This document shows positions 24,967 through 33,044 of a DNA stretch of 64,000 nt, one piece after another. Below the pieces are notes generated by a model. It did not search any database. It saw nothing but the letters and a program-made list of their open reading frames with translations, and was not told the origin of the DNA. The stretch covers positions 62,001 to 126,000 of the forward strand of contig NZ_JAGFNP010000013.1 in the NCBI RefSeq assembly GCF_017592475.1, written 5' to 3'. The DNA is from Glycomyces niveus (lineage in GTDB: Bacteria; Actinomycetota; Actinomycetes; Mycobacteriales; Micromonosporaceae). The translations under genes were made by a program, and so were the position numbers. Numbering within the stretch: the stretch's first letter is position 1; each line of letters begins with the position of its first letter.

Positions 24967-26145
24967 CTAGGCCCCCTTGTTCGCGAGCTCGGCGGCCTTG
25001 TCGGCCGCGGCGTCCATGGTCTCGACCACGGTGATGAGCGGGTGGTTCGCCTCGGCCAGGATCTGGCGGCCGGCCTCGGCGTTGTTGCCGTCGATGCGGG
25101 CGACGAGCGGTTTGGTGACGTCCTCGCCGCGGTCGGCGAGGGTCTGGAGGGCGCCGAGGATGCCGCGGGCGACCTCGTCGCAGGCGGTGATGCCGCCGAA
25201 GATGTTCACGAACACGGACTTGACCTGCGGGTCCGACAGGACCACCTCGAGGCCGTTCGCCATGACCGCGGCCGAAGCGCCGCCGCCGATGTCGAGGAAG
25301 TTCGCGGGCTTGACGCCGCCGTGGTTCTCACCCGCGTACGACACGACGTCGAGGGTGGACATGACGAGGCCGGCGCCGTTGCCGATGATGCCGACGGAGC
25401 CGTCGAGCTTCACGTAGTTGAGGCCGGAGTCCTTGGCGCGCTGCTCGAGCGGGTCGACGGACGACTTGTCCTCGAACTCGGCGTTCTCGGGGTGGCGGAA
25501 GTCCGCGTTCTCGTCCAGGGTGACCTTCGCGTCGAGCGCGAGGACCTTGCCCTCGGGCGTGCGCACGAGCGGGTTGACCTCGACGAGCGTCGCGTCCTCG
25601 GACACGAACGCGCCCCACAGCTTCACGAACACGTCGACGAGCTGGTCGCGCAGGTCCTCGGGGAACCCGGCCTTGCTGACGATGTCGTTCGCGATCTCCG
25701 GGGTGACGCCGACGCCGGCGTCGATCGGGAGCTTCACGACCTTCTCGGGCGCGGTGTGCGCGACCTCTTCGATCTCCATGCCGCCCGCGGTCGAGGCGAT
25801 GCACAGGAAGGTGCGGTTCGCCCGGTCGAGGAGGTAGGAGAAGTAGTACTCCTCGTCGATGTCGGCGGTCACGGTGAGCATGACCTTCTCGACGGTGTGG
25901 CCCTTGATGTCCATGCCGAGGATGTTGGTGGCGTGGGTCTTGACCTCGTCGACGTTGTCGGCGAGTTTGACGCCGCCCGCCTTGCCTCGGCCGCCGACCT
26001 TCACCTGTGCTTTGACGACCACCCGGTCACCGAGGCGCTCAGCGAGCTCCACGGCCTCCTGCGTGGTGGTGGCGACGCCGCCGTCCAGTACCGGCACGTT
26101 GTGCCGGGCGAACAGTGCGCGGCCCTGGTATTCGTACAGATCCAC
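24967..26145 (-). CDS. sucC: succinyl-CoA synthetase subunit beta
   Basis: 392 residues from a GTG (VDLYEYQGRALFARHNVPV), the expected N-terminus and near the expected length. ATP-grasp domain over residues ~1-240 with KAQVKVGGRGKAGGVKLA and FVSEDATLVEVNPLVRT. The C-terminal ligase domain has SVGIIGNGAGLVMSTLD and GGGASAAVMANGLEV. Longer in-frame extension upstream lacks family similarity and is rejected. The 5' leader region holds the unusual hairpin cluster at 26373-26492. Confidence 0.96.
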   Translation of the reverse strand: MDLYEYQGRALFARHNVPVLDGGVATTTQEAVELAERLGDRVVVKAQVKVGGRGKAGGVKLADNVDEVKTHATNILGMDIKGHTVEKVMLTVTADIDEEYYFSYLLDRANRTFLCIASTAGGMEIEEVAHTAPEKVVKLPIDAGVGVTPEIANDIVSKAGFPEDLRDQLVDVFVKLWGAFVSEDATLVEVNPLVRTPEGKVLALDAKVTLDENADFRHPENAEFEDKSSVDPLEQRAKDSGLNYVKLDGSVGIIGNGAGLVMSTLDVVSYAGENHGGVKPANFLDIGGGASAAVMANGLEVVLSDPQVKSVFVNIFGGITACDEVARGILGALQTLADRGEDVTKPLVARIDGNNAEAGRQILAEANHPLITVVETMDAAADKAAELANKGA

Positions 26146-26372
26146 TGTAGAGTCCGCTCCACTAGCTAGTCTTCTTTGACCGGGTCGGCCCGACCTTCCC
26201 GCCGGTGGGCGGGAGAGGGTGCAGGTGCCCGTTCTCGCAGGGTAACCCTTAGCGGGCGGGCGAAGCGTGCGACGGGCGCCCGGTGTGACGAGGTCGAAGA
26301 TCGCACGAGCGGCGCGGCGGCCCGTGAGGGTGGAGCGTGCCGGCGATGCGGGGCGGGAATGGGGAAAGAGGC

Positions 26373-26492
26373 GGGGACCGGACGCACCCCTCAGGCGTCC
26401 GGTCCCCTTAGCGGGAATCAAGCCCACCCCTCAAAGGCTTGACTCCCTTAGGCACGATGCCCTATCGCCACCCCTCAATCGACAGGGCATCG
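26373..26492. other. three tandem hairpins with a shared loop sequence
   Basis: HP1: arms 26373-26385 and 26395-26407, 13 of 13 paired, loop ACCCCTCAG. HP2: arms 26413-26424 and 26436-26447, 11 of 12 paired, loop CACCCCTCAAA. HP3: arms 26455-26467 and 26480-26492, 12 of 13 paired, loop CCACCCCTCAAT. The stems are unrelated in sequence, yet every loop contains ACCCCTCA, and CCTTAG follows HP1 and HP2. On the minus strand the loops read TGAGGGGT. The cluster sits in the 579-base gap between the B12-binding gene and sucC (both minus). The rest of that gap holds one more hairpin (ACCGGGAG / CTCCCGGT near 26538-26557) and an AT-rich patch near 26690, and no gene. Could be a leader of sucCD, the end of the upstream transcript, or protein-binding DNA. 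Confidence 0.7.
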
Positions 26493-26724
26493 GCAGTTTG
26501 TGGCACAGCTCTACAAACCGTGCGATATTGCCGCGATCCGAACCGGGAGTGAACTCCCGGTGGCGCGGCGGCCTTTCGCAATAGCGGCCTTATTGGCCCG
26601 CTGCCGATGCGTCTTCCGCGGTATTCCACTGCGTCCGACACTATTAAGAACGAGGGCGCTCGCGGGCGGTTACGGTCTTCTCAGAGAATTTTTTAGCGGG
26701 GCTGTTTCCGCAGGTCAAGGCCGA

Positions 26725-27156
26725 TTAAACGGATGCGGGGCGGCCCTGATCGGGTGAGGGCACATGGTCGCGCACCCATTCGGCGATCACCTGCGTCGAG
26801 GCGCCGGGGCCGAATATCTCGGCCACTCCGGCGGCGCGCAGTTCGGCGGCGTCCTCGTCGGGAATGATGCCGCCGCCGAAGACGATGATGTCGCGCGCAT
26901 CCGCGTCGTCGAGTAGTCGCAGGACTCGCGGGAACAGCGTCATATGCGCGCCGGAGAGAATGCTCAGGCCGATCGCGTCGGCGTCCTCCGCGAGCGCGGT
27001 CGCGACGACCTGCTCGGGGGAGTTGTGCAGGCCGGTGTAGACGACCTCCATGCCCGCGTCGCGCAGTGCTCGCGCCACGACCTTCGCGCCCCGGTCGTGT
27101 CCGTCGAGCCCGACCTTCGCGACGACCACCCTGATCGGTGTGCCGGTAGCGGACAT
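26725..27156 (-). CDS. stand-alone cobalamin-binding (mutase small-domain) protein
   Basis: 143 residues from an ATG with ribosome site GAGGAGGT. It is just the B12-binding domain found at the C-terminus of methylmalonyl-CoA mutases: GLDGHDRGAKVVARAL carries the DxHxxG motif whose His replaces dimethylbenzimidazole. ISILSG-type and FGGGIIPDED segments contact the nucleotide tail. No catalytic mutase subunit lies in the window. Stand-alone forms act as the small subunit of isobutyryl-CoA- or ethylmalonyl-type mutases; which one applies here is unknown. Proximity to sucCD fits propionate/methylmalonate feeding succinyl-CoA (inference). Confidence 0.88.
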   Translation of the reverse strand: MSATGTPIRVVVAKVGLDGHDRGAKVVARALRDAGMEVVYTGLHNSPEQVVATALAEDADAIGLSILSGAHMTLFPRVLRLLDDADARDIIVFGGGIIPDEDAAELRAAGVAEIFGPGASTQVIAEWVRDHVPSPDQGRPASV

Positions 27157-27271
27157 AGATGTACCTCCTCGTACAGGAGGCCGCGGCACCCACGGCGCTC
27201 TTGGCGAACCGTGCGTGCCGCGGCCGTTGCTTACGAGTGAGCTTAGTCGCGACCGGCGTGAGGCGGTAGGC

Positions 27272-28264
27272 CTAACCGCCGTACGGGGCCTGCGGCGGCT
27301 GCTGGCCCTGCTGCGGGTAGCCCGGAGGCGGCGGCGGGTACGCGCCCGGCTGCTGGGGCTGCTGCGGCTGACCGTAGCCGGCCGGGGGCTGCTGCCCGTA
27401 CGGCTGCTGCGGCGCGGGCGGCGGGTAGCCGCCGGGAGCCGCGGCGGGGGCGCCCTTGATGTAGTCCTTGACCTCCTGCTTGGTGAGGTACAGGAAGCTG
27501 GCGTAGCCGTAGACGCCCGCGTTGATCAGGTACATGACCAGCATGAGCGGGAAGAGGAACGAGCCGAGGACCGCGAGGAGCGAGCCGCCGGCGCCGATCA
27601 TCATGAGGATGACGCCGGTGAGGCGCAGCCCGGGCGAGGTGATCTTGCCCTTGGGGAGCGCCCAGCCGTAGTAGGCGAACGCGCCGCCGATGAGCACGCT
27701 GATGACCAGGCCGCCCATTGCGATGAGCGGGCCGTAGACGGCGACGTTGACGATGCTGAAGACGACGCCGACGCCGGCGCCGATCATCGCCATGAGGCCG
27801 ATGTGCTTGATGCCCTGCGGCGCTTCGCCCTGCGGCACGCCGGGCTGGCCCTGCGGGTAGCCGGGCTGCGGGGGCGGGCCGGGGAACGGCTGCGGCTGCT
27901 GGCCGTAGGGCTGCTGGGGCGGCTGCGGGATGGGGCCGGAGCCGAGCGGGTTCGGCTGCGGGGGCTGCGACGCGGGCTGGAACCCGGTCTGCGAGCCGCC
28001 CTGCTGCGGCATCACCGTGGTCTCGGCGAAGGACGCGACGTTCGGCTCCGCCGGGCCGGTCGGGTTGCCCAGCGGCGACGGCGGCGGGGGCGGGGTCGAG
28101 GCCCCGGCCGGGGCGCCGCCCTGGCGCTGGATCTTCATCGTGCGGTCGAGGCCGGACTCGTCGCCGGACGGGGCGGGCGCGGGCGCACCGCCTGCGGCGC
28201 CGGGCTTCAGCTTGAAGGTGCCGCCGTCCTCGTTGTCGGGCTGTTCGTTCTCTGGGGGAGTCAT
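27272..28264 (-). CDS. Pro/Gln-rich four-helix membrane protein (34-kDa antigen / DUF5336-like)
   Basis: 330 residues. The N-terminal half (about 1-165) is a disordered Pro/Gln/Gly-rich cytoplasmic region. Four membrane segments follow (about 170-270: HIGLMAMIGAGVGVVFSIV, LIAMGGLVISVLIGGAFAYYGW, a helix from LRLTGVILMMIGAGGSLLAVLG, FLFPLMLVMYLINAGVYGY). A second Pro/Gln-rich tail has PYGQQP-type repeats. From memory, a similar protein (Rv0954) lies between sucCD and perM-purN-purH in M. tuberculosis, and the order here is compatible. Function is not established. Confidence 0.8.
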   Translation of the reverse strand: MTPPENEQPDNEDGGTFKLKPGAAGGAPAPAPSGDESGLDRTMKIQRQGGAPAGASTPPPPPSPLGNPTGPAEPNVASFAETTVMPQQGGSQTGFQPASQPPQPNPLGSGPIPQPPQQPYGQQPQPFPGPPPQPGYPQGQPGVPQGEAPQGIKHIGLMAMIGAGVGVVFSIVNVAVYGPLIAMGGLVISVLIGGAFAYYGWALPKGKITSPGLRLTGVILMMIGAGGSLLAVLGSFLFPLMLVMYLINAGVYGYASFLYLTKQEVKDYIKGAPAAAPGGYPPPAPQQPYGQQPPAGYGQPQQPQQPGAYPPPPPGYPQQGQQPPQAPYGG

Positions 28265-28392
28265 TGCATCCACGCTCCACGGGCCGGATCGGTTGTGACT
28301 GCTCTCGCCTTCACCATACCGACCGAGGCTGGGGGTCGGGGAAAGCCGTCCAGCCCGGAGCGTGATCGCCACGCGCCCAGCGGTATCGAACG

Positions 28393-28821
28393 CTACCGGG
28401 AGCAGGCGGCCGCCGGCTGCGACGCGGTGGTGTCGACCAGGTGCTTGACGAGGACGGCCCGGTGCGTGGGCTTGGCGGCCTCGAACCGCTCGAGCCCGGC
28501 GGGGGTGAGCATGAGGAAGTTGGCGCGGCGGTCGAAGTCGCAGGCGGCGCGCGTGACGAGCCCGGCCTTCTCGAGGCGGGTGACGGTGCGCGAGAGGGCG
28601 CTCTGGCTGAGGTACATCTCCGCTTCGATGTCCTTCATCTTCGCCTTGCCGCCGGCGGCGGCGCCGCATTCGCGCGAGAGGATGAGGAGCACCTCGAACT
28701 CGCTGCGTCCCAGGTCGTGCCGGGACTGCAGCTCGTTCTCGAGCTCGCAGGATGTGTTGTGGTACACGCGAAGTGTTTCAGACCACTTGGCGCACACGTC
28801 GACGTCGGTTTCAGCCTCCAT
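28393..28821 (-). CDS. MarR-family transcriptional regulator
   Basis: 142 residues. Winged helix: LGRSEFEVLLILSRE, then KMKDIEAEMYLSQSALSRTVTRLEKAGLV as the recognition HTH, and the wing ACDFDRRANFLMLTPAG. Divergent from an MFS drug-efflux-type gene with 86 bases between, the classic repressor/pump arrangement. No ribosome site precedes the ATG; a -35/-10 pair (TGGACA, 18 bases, TAATCT) ends 7 bases before it, so its mRNA looks leaderless. A palindrome overlaps that promoter, consistent with self-repression. Confidence 0.92.
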   Translation of the reverse strand: MEAETDVDVCAKWSETLRVYHNTSCELENELQSRHDLGRSEFEVLLILSRECGAAAGGKAKMKDIEAEMYLSQSALSRTVTRLEKAGLVTRAACDFDRRANFLMLTPAGLERFEAAKPTHRAVLVKHLVDTTASQPAAACSR

Positions 28822-28828
28822 GACCAGG

Positions 28829-28858
28829 AGATTACCATGTCAAGACATTTAATGTCCA
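28829..28858 (-). promoter_or_regulatory. marR-type gene promoter
   Basis: Minus-strand -35 TGGACA (plus 28853-28858), 18-base spacer, -10 TAATCT (plus 28829-28834). The predicted start is at or next to the A of the ATG (28821), which implies a leaderless mRNA. Confidence 0.6.
28844..28856. promoter_or_regulatory. operator palindrome A (GACATTTAATGTC)
   Basis: Perfect 13-base palindrome between and overlapping the regulator's own -35, a probable MarR operator. Confidence 0.55.
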
Positions 28859-28862
28859 CTCA

Positions 28863-28884
28863 TTAGATGCGTTGACATCCAATG
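28863..28884. promoter_or_regulatory. operator palindrome B (ATTnGATG-N6-CATCnAAT)
   Basis: Interrupted inverted repeat that overlaps the -35 of the MFS promoter, so a bound repressor would block it. Confidence 0.55.
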
Positions 28885-28900
28885 CGCGTGCATGTAAGGT
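28872..28900 (+). promoter_or_regulatory. MFS gene promoter (consensus-like, leaderless)
   Basis: -35 TTGACA (28872-28877, perfect), 17-base spacer, -10 TAAGGT (28895-28900). The ATG begins 8 bases after the -10 and no ribosome site is present. Confidence 0.7.
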
Positions 28901-28907
28901 TCTCGGC

Positions 28908-30356
28908 ATGACGATCACCGAGACCCAACCGCGCACCAACGACCTCCCCGACACCCCCGATCCCGAATCACATGCCCCGAGCCGATGGGGGCCAAAGCTC
29001 TGGGCCGTCCTGTTCGTCGCCGGCCTGGCGATGTTCCTCGACGCCCTCGACGTCTCCATGGTCGGCGTCGCGCTCCCGTCGATCGGCGCCGAACTGGGCC
29101 TGGAGACCAGCTCGCTGCAGTGGATCGTCAACGGCTACATCCTCGGCTACGGCGGCCTGCTCCTCCTCGGCGGCAGAATGGCCGACCTCCTCGGCCGCCG
29201 CCAGGTCTTCCTGACCGCGCTCGTCGTCTTCGGCATCGCCTCCCTCGTCGGCGGCCTCGTCGACAACGAGGGCCTCCTCATCGCCTCGCGCATCGTCAAG
29301 GGCGTCGCCGCCGCGTTCACCGCCCCGGCCGCGCTCTCGATCATCACCACCACCTTCAAGGAAGGCCACGACCGCAACAAGGCGCTGTCGATCTTCACCG
29401 TCTTCGGCGCCACCGGCTACGCCTCGGGCCTCATCGCCTCCGGCCTGCTCACCAGCGTCGACTGGCGACTGACCTTCTACGTGCCCACCGTCGTCGTCGC
29501 GGGCGTCGTCATCGCCGCCTTCGTCGTGGTCCCCAAGACCACCGACCGCGAACGCGGCTCGATCGACTTCGCCGGCACCGTGACCCTCACCGGCGGCATG
29601 CTCGCCGCCGTCTACACGATCGTCACCGCCCCCGAGACCGGGTTCACGCCGCTCGTCACCGCCACCGCGGTCCTCGCCGTCGCCCTGCTCACCGCGTTCT
29701 TCATCATCGAGAACAAGGTCTCGCACCCGCTGGTGCGCCTGAGCATCTTCAAGGTCAAGTCGATCGTGCGGGCCAACCTCGCCGCGCTGGCGATCTTCGG
29801 CTCCTACATCAGCTTCCAGACGATCGTGTCCCTGTACCTGCAGAACACGCTCCAGTGGGAGCCGATCCAGATGGCGCTCGCCCTGGCCCCCGCCGGGATC
29901 ATCGTCGCGATCCTCTCGCCGATCGCCGGCAAGTTCATCGACCGCTACGGCACCAAGTCGATGATCATCGCCGCGCTCGCCTCGTTCGTCCTCGGCTACC
30001 TGTGGTTCATCCTGCGCGGCGGCAACCCCGAGCCGAACTACTTCGCCGACTACCTGCCCTCGTTCCTGCTGCTGGGCCTCGGTTTCGCCATCGGCTTCTC
30101 CGCGGTCATGGTGCAGGCCACCGAAGGCATCGCGGACGACGAGCAGGGCCTGGCCTCCGGCCTCGTCCAGACCTCCGGCCAGATCGGCGGCGCGGTCGTC
30201 CTCGCGATCGTCACCGGCCTGATCTCCGGCGGCGTCGCCACCAACCTCGACCAGTACCGGCCCGGCCTCTACATGGTGACCGTGGTCGCGATCGTCGGCC
30301 TGCTCGCCAGCGCCACCGCGCTGCTGGGCCGCCGCACCGCGGTCGAAGCCGCGTAG
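28908..30356 (+). CDS. MFS drug-resistance-type transporter (EmrB/QacA-like, DHA2)
   Basis: 482 residues, probably 14 membrane segments. Segment 1 has LWAVLFVAGLAMFLDALDVSMVGVALPSIG; the D-D-V/T pattern of motif D1 of the DHA2 family is visible. Motif A-like GGRMADLLGRRQVF lies between segments 2 and 3 (about 85-98). Expected to export drugs or toxic compounds with proton antiport; the substrate is unknown. The ATG at 28908 is preferred over the in-frame TTG at 28872 because that TTG is the -35 element itself. Control by the divergent MarR protein is inferred. Followed by a strong bidirectional hairpin. Confidence 0.92.
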   Translation: MTITETQPRTNDLPDTPDPESHAPSRWGPKLWAVLFVAGLAMFLDALDVSMVGVALPSIGAELGLETSSLQWIVNGYILGYGGLLLLGGRMADLLGRRQVFLTALVVFGIASLVGGLVDNEGLLIASRIVKGVAAAFTAPAALSIITTTFKEGHDRNKALSIFTVFGATGYASGLIASGLLTSVDWRLTFYVPTVVVAGVVIAAFVVVPKTTDRERGSIDFAGTVTLTGGMLAAVYTIVTAPETGFTPLVTATAVLAVALLTAFFIIENKVSHPLVRLSIFKVKSIVRANLAALAIFGSYISFQTIVSLYLQNTLQWEPIQMALALAPAGIIVAILSPIAGKFIDRYGTKSMIIAALASFVLGYLWFILRGGNPEPNYFADYLPSFLLLGLGFAIGFSAVMVQATEGIADDEQGLASGLVQTSGQIGGAVVLAIVTGLISGGVATNLDQYRPGLYMVTVVAIVGLLASATALLGRRTAVEAA

Positions 30357-30387
30357 CCGAAGCCGTCTGACCGCATCAACACCCGCA

Positions 30388-30421
30388 CGAGTGGGGCCGC
30401 CGTAATCGGCGGCCCCACTCG
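30388..30421. terminator. bidirectional terminator between convergent genes
   Basis: Fifteen-base-pair perfect stem CGAGTGGGGCCGCCG / CGGCGGCCCCACTCG with TAAT loop, followed on the plus strand by CTGTTT. Confidence 0.85.
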
Positions 30422-30433
30422 CTGTTTCCCGGT

Positions 30434-32953
30434 TCAGTCCACGGCTGCGAGGAGCATGGTCGGCGGGGTCTTGAGCGCCTGGCGGGTGGGGATCGCGATG
30501 GCGGCGTAGGCGATCAGCGTGGTGAGGGCGGCAGCCGCGGGGACGACCCAGAGCGGGCCCTGCGGCCAGGGCTGCCCGGTGAACCCGAAACCGAGAAGGG
30601 ACATGGGGAGGACGGAGATGAGGAGTCCGGCGGCGACGGCGACGGCGGCGGTGATGAAGGCTTCGCGTCGGACCATGTGGCGGATCTGGTGCGGGGTCGC
30701 GCCGATGACCCTCAGGGCCGCGAATTCGCCGCGGCGCCTGGTGGTGGAGGCGGCGAGGCTGTTGCCGACGCCGAGGAGCACGTAGCCGGTCATGGCGGCC
30801 ATGACGAGGACGTTGACCCACTGTTCGGGGCTCATCCCGGACGGCGCGCGGAGGGCGGTGTCGCCGGGTGCGGCCGCGGTCCCGGGTCGCGTTGCGGCCC
30901 AGGCGGTCGCGGCGGCGGGGTCGCCGGCGACGAGGACGGTGTCGTAGAGGCGGGGGCCGCTGTGGGCGGCGAGGAGGTCGGTGGAGGCGATGACGCCGCC
31001 GAATCCGAAGCCGCGCTCGTAGACGGCGACGACCGCCGCTTCGGTGCGGGTGCCGTCGGCGAGGACGAGGTCGATGCGGTCGCCGACGCCGGCGTTCCAG
31101 AGACCGGCGGTGGCGGTGCTGAGGGCGACGGTGTCGCCGTGCAGGTCGGCGAGGCTGCCTGCGGTGACGCCGGGGTCGATGACGTGATCGGCGCCGGGGC
31201 CGAGCGCGAGGGTCGGAGTGGCTTCGGCTTCGGTGTCGCCCATGACGTGGCGTTCGCGGATGACGCTGGTGGCGACGAGCGGCACGGCAGCGTCCACTCG
31301 GGTGGCGAGGTCGTCGATGTCGGCGGCGGTGACGGGGCCGGTGACGGTGGCGTCGGCGCGGGTGCCGGCGGCGAGTTCGTCGGCGATGGTGCGGGTGAGC
31401 GTGGTCTGACTGAACACTTGGGTGGTGGTGAGGCCGATGGCGAGGGCGAGGACGGTGACCGATCCGGCGGTGCGCAGCGCGTACGCGTGGCTGTTGTTGA
31501 CGGCGAGCCAGACGGGTGCGGCCGTGCCGGGGTGCAGGCGTCGGCGGATGCGGCCGGTGACGGCTTTGACGATGACGGGTCCGGCGAGGGCGAAGCCGAT
31601 GACGGCCGTCATGGTGGCGGTGGCGGCGGAGATGAACGCGGCCTCGCTGCGCAGGAACAGCGGCAGGATCGACTGCGCGAGGGCGACGGCGAGGAGCGCG
31701 AATCCGGTGGCGGTGCGGGCCGCGCCGGGGCGGCGGGGTTCGACGCGGGATTCGGCGACGGCTTCGGTGGGCGGCATCGTGGAGGCCCGGCGGGAGGCGC
31801 CGCGGGCGGCGATCTGCACGGTGGCGAGGAGGAGGACGGCGGCGGCGAGGCCGCTGATGGGGGTGAGCGCGAGCGGGAGCGCGGCGGGGACGAGGGCGGC
31901 TTCGGTGAGGATCGCGATGAAGCGCTCGGCGATGAGGTAGCCGAGGGCGATGCCGGGGATGAGCGCTGCGGCGGCGGCGGCGCTGGCCTGGGTGGCGATG
32001 AGGCGCCGGACTTGGCGGGGGGTGGCGCCGACGGCGCGCAGGAGGGCGAGGTCGCGGCGCTGGCCCGCGACGGAGACGGACAGTGCTCCGGCGGTGATGA
32101 AGCCGACGAGGAGGACGACGGTGCCGGAGAGGGCCCCGGCGAGAGCGATGAGTTCGCCGCGGGCGGTGCCGCCGGCGAGGTGTTCGGCGTCGCCGCGGTC
32201 GTCGCCGGAGACGATGTTGAGGCCGTGCCCGGTGAGGGCGGTGGCGAGGTCGGCGGCGACCTGGTCCGGGTCGGCGCCGTCGGCGAGGGTGACGGCGATG
32301 AGGTCGACGCCGCCGCCGGGGTGGGCGGCGAGCGCAGTGGCGGTGGCGGGGTCGAAGTGGGCGCCGGGGGTGTCGGTGAGGGCGGTGATCGTGTAGTCGC
32401 CGGTGCCGGTCGCGGTGGTCAGGGTGACGGTGTCGCCGAGGTCGAGGCCTTGTGCTCGGGCGGTCGCGGTGTCGAGGGCGAGTTCGCCGGGGCCGTCCGG
32501 GGCGTCGCCGTCCACCGGGCCGGCGGCTGCGGTCTGCCAGTTGTGGCCGTCGAGGACGGGGCCCGCGCCGAGGTGGACGGGGAAGGTGAGGTCGGGGACG
32601 GCGGCGGCGACGCCGTCGACGTGCGCGGCCTGCGCGGCGAGTTCGGCGGGGACGGGGACGCGTTCGGCGTAGGGCAGGTCGGGGTTCTCGGGGATGGCGT
32701 AGGCCTGGTCGGCGGTGACAAGGAGGTCGGCGGCGGCGAGCCGGTCGACGGGCAGGTGGGAGGTCGCACCGGTCTCGGCGAGGACCGCCGTGGCGGTGAC
32801 CATCGCCGCCCCACCCGCCACCGCGCACGCGACGGCGACGAGGCCGCCGATGCGCTTGCGGGCCATGGAGAGCGAGGGCCGAAGCATCGGGAAGTGGAAT
32901 GTCTTCGCGGCTGGGGACCGGTCCGCTTGCGGGTGTCGTCGGGTGGTCCGCAC
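30434..32953 (-). CDS. ABC transporter permease with two FtsX-like domains
   Basis: 839 residues from a GTG with an upstream GGAGG (8-base spacing). Membrane segment at about 36-60, an extracytoplasmic domain at about 65-245, and a first FtsX domain (GQRRDLALLRAVGATPRQVRRLIATQASAAAAAALIPGIALGYL). The same layout repeats in the second half: a membrane segment near residue 490, an extracytoplasmic domain, and RRGEFAALRVIGATPHQIRHMVRRE. Such fused permeases pair with a LolD/MacB-type ATPase, here the next gene upstream. An internal ATG (MLRPSLSMARKR, residue 23) is an alternative start but lacks a ribosome site. Substrate unknown; related actinobacterial systems often confer peptide-antibiotic resistance. 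Confidence 0.88.
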   Translation of the reverse strand: MRTTRRHPQADRSPAAKTFHFPMLRPSLSMARKRIGGLVAVACAVAGGAAMVTATAVLAETGATSHLPVDRLAAADLLVTADQAYAIPENPDLPYAERVPVPAELAAQAAHVDGVAAAVPDLTFPVHLGAGPVLDGHNWQTAAAGPVDGDAPDGPGELALDTATARAQGLDLGDTVTLTTATGTGDYTITALTDTPGAHFDPATATALAAHPGGGVDLIAVTLADGADPDQVAADLATALTGHGLNIVSGDDRGDAEHLAGGTARGELIALAGALSGTVVLLVGFITAGALSVSVAGQRRDLALLRAVGATPRQVRRLIATQASAAAAAALIPGIALGYLIAERFIAILTEAALVPAALPLALTPISGLAAAVLLLATVQIAARGASRRASTMPPTEAVAESRVEPRRPGAARTATGFALLAVALAQSILPLFLRSEAAFISAATATMTAVIGFALAGPVIVKAVTGRIRRRLHPGTAAPVWLAVNNSHAYALRTAGSVTVLALAIGLTTTQVFSQTTLTRTIADELAAGTRADATVTGPVTAADIDDLATRVDAAVPLVATSVIRERHVMGDTEAEATPTLALGPGADHVIDPGVTAGSLADLHGDTVALSTATAGLWNAGVGDRIDLVLADGTRTEAAVVAVYERGFGFGGVIASTDLLAAHSGPRLYDTVLVAGDPAAATAWAATRPGTAAAPGDTALRAPSGMSPEQWVNVLVMAAMTGYVLLGVGNSLAASTTRRRGEFAALRVIGATPHQIRHMVRREAFITAAVAVAAGLLISVLPMSLLGFGFTGQPWPQGPLWVVPAAAALTTLIAYAAIAIPTRQALKTPPTMLLAAVD

Positions 32954-33044
32954 GGTCAGGGCCTCCGTAGTCCGGCCGGAGTGGCCGGTGCGGTGTGGGG
33001 CGGCCGGTTCGCGACCGGGCGCTCGTGTCGGGTGTGCGGCACGG

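Noticed and set aside
28968..32828. 1286-codon minus frame across the MFS and permease region
   Set aside because: His/Arg/Pro-rich, no domains; overlaps a clear MFS gene antisense and a clear permease in another frame.
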